A stretch of 8,458 nucleotides of DNA. It comes from an uncultured Bacteroidota bacterium (GTDB taxonomy: Bacteria; Bacteroidota; Bacteroidia; NS11-12g; UBA9320). The notes beneath the pieces were generated by a model. The model saw only the letters and a list, made by a program, of their open reading frames with translations. It was not told the origin of the DNA and ran no database searches. A program made the translations under genes and the position numbers. Positions within the stretch are counted from its first letter, which is position 1; every line of letters begins with the position of its first letter. The stretch covers positions 1 through 8,458 of the forward strand of contig CAJXLR010000058.1 of NCBI GenBank assembly GCA_913056425.1. Direction: 5' to 3'. This document shows, piece after piece, positions 7,953-8,458 of this stretch.

Positions 7953-8458
7953 AGTTCGTAAAAATGTAGTCGGTTGTTGCTGATTTGTGGCAGCCAACAC
8001 ACATACCGTTCATTAGGCCTGTGCTTCCTCGCATGGTCATTTTATTGTCCACAACGATTGAACCGTCAGCCATAATTACGAAGTACTCCCTGTCGTTATT
8101 CGCCGGGTCAAAATCGTTACCTCGTTTAGCCATTGCAGTAATCATTTCCATGGAGTCGCTCTTCATGTGTTTTACCACTAGCGTTCCTACCGGGTACATA
8201 CCATCCACAGGCTTTTGCCCATCTTTCACATAGATTTTGCGAACTGATGTGCTGTCATTGCCCGCGTGTGCTGCGCCCAATGCAGGGTCAATACCATTTT
8301 TGGTGTCGACCAAGGTCCAGGAATCCCATCCTGCAAAAGCCATGTCGTCAGCCACAAACTCATTGTTTTGTGCTGGCTCTGGTTCTTTGTCTTCTTTACA
8401 AGACTGCAAGAACATCAAGGTGAATGCTGCAATAGCAAGCATTGAAATAGTTGTTGAT
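7951..8458 (-). CDS. Cytochrome P460-family haem lipoprotein (5' end beyond the window)
   Basis: This is a small envelope haem protein. Numbering from the in-frame ATG at 8442, the C-terminus carries CVGCH (C148, C151, H152), a covalent haem c site, followed by a DYIF ending typical of the P460 family. The central PVGTLVVKH and REYFVIM stretches also fit that family. Some members oxidise hydroxylamine or bind NO; nothing here shows which reaction this one performs. The N-terminus is a lipoprotein signal: a hydrophobic run, then LQSC with the lipidated Cys at residue 15, then KEDKEPEP, which resembles the K-(D/E)2 lipoprotein export signal of Bacteroidota. The ATG at 8442 leaves no basic n-region, and the frame stays open to the edge (adding STTIS), so the real start is probably a few codons outside. 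The gene ends in its own terminator. The haem site is certain; the family call is good. Confidence 0.8.
   Translation of the reverse strand, partial: STTISMLAIAAFTLMFLQSCKEDKEPEPAQNNEFVADDMAFAGWDSWTLVDTKNGIDPALGAAHAGNDSTSVRKIYVKDGQKPVDGMYPVGTLVVKHMKSDSMEMITAMAKRGNDFDPANNDREYFVIMADGSIVVDNKMTMRGSTGLMNGMCVGCHKSATTDYIFTN

Overview
This window is chromosomal DNA from a member of the Bacteroidota. The best evidence is a full-length sprA (sov) gene, which encodes the giant outer-membrane translocon of the type IX secretion system (T9SS), a system confined to this phylum and its close relatives. Supporting signs are a lipoprotein whose mature N-terminus resembles the Bacteroidota lipoprotein export signal, no obvious Shine-Dalgarno sequence before ruvA, and moderate GC. 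Order and genus cannot be fixed from the sequence.

All genes lie on the minus strand, so transcription runs from the right edge to the left. Right (7951-8458): the 3' part of a small lipoprotein of the cytochrome P460 family with one CxxCH haem site; its true start is probably just beyond the window. Next, 7812-7950 is intergenic and holds a rho-independent terminator (7860-7886) and a possible Bacteroidota-type promoter for ruvA. Then comes ruvA (7227-7811), the Holliday-junction-binding subunit of RuvABC. A gap of 106 bases (7121-7226) contains three evenly spaced TCGATA/TATCGA boxes. Finally sprA (11-7120) fills 84% of the window, begins with a non-ATG codon, and stops ten bases before the left edge.

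The terminator separates the haem lipoprotein from ruvA. ruvA and sprA probably share a transcript, since nothing like a terminator lies between them. As I recall it, ruvA upstream of sprA/sov is a recurrent arrangement in this phylum; the two products have no known shared function. SprA exports T9SS substrates across the outer membrane, RuvA acts in cytoplasmic recombinational repair, and the P460 protein would sit on an envelope membrane, possibly the cell surface.

I see no mobile element, CRISPR array, tRNA or rRNA, and no new multi-gene system. The points most worth checking are the TTG start of sprA, the periodic inverted repeats before it, an EF-hand-like loop inside SprA, and the export-signal-like sequence on the haem lipoprotein.
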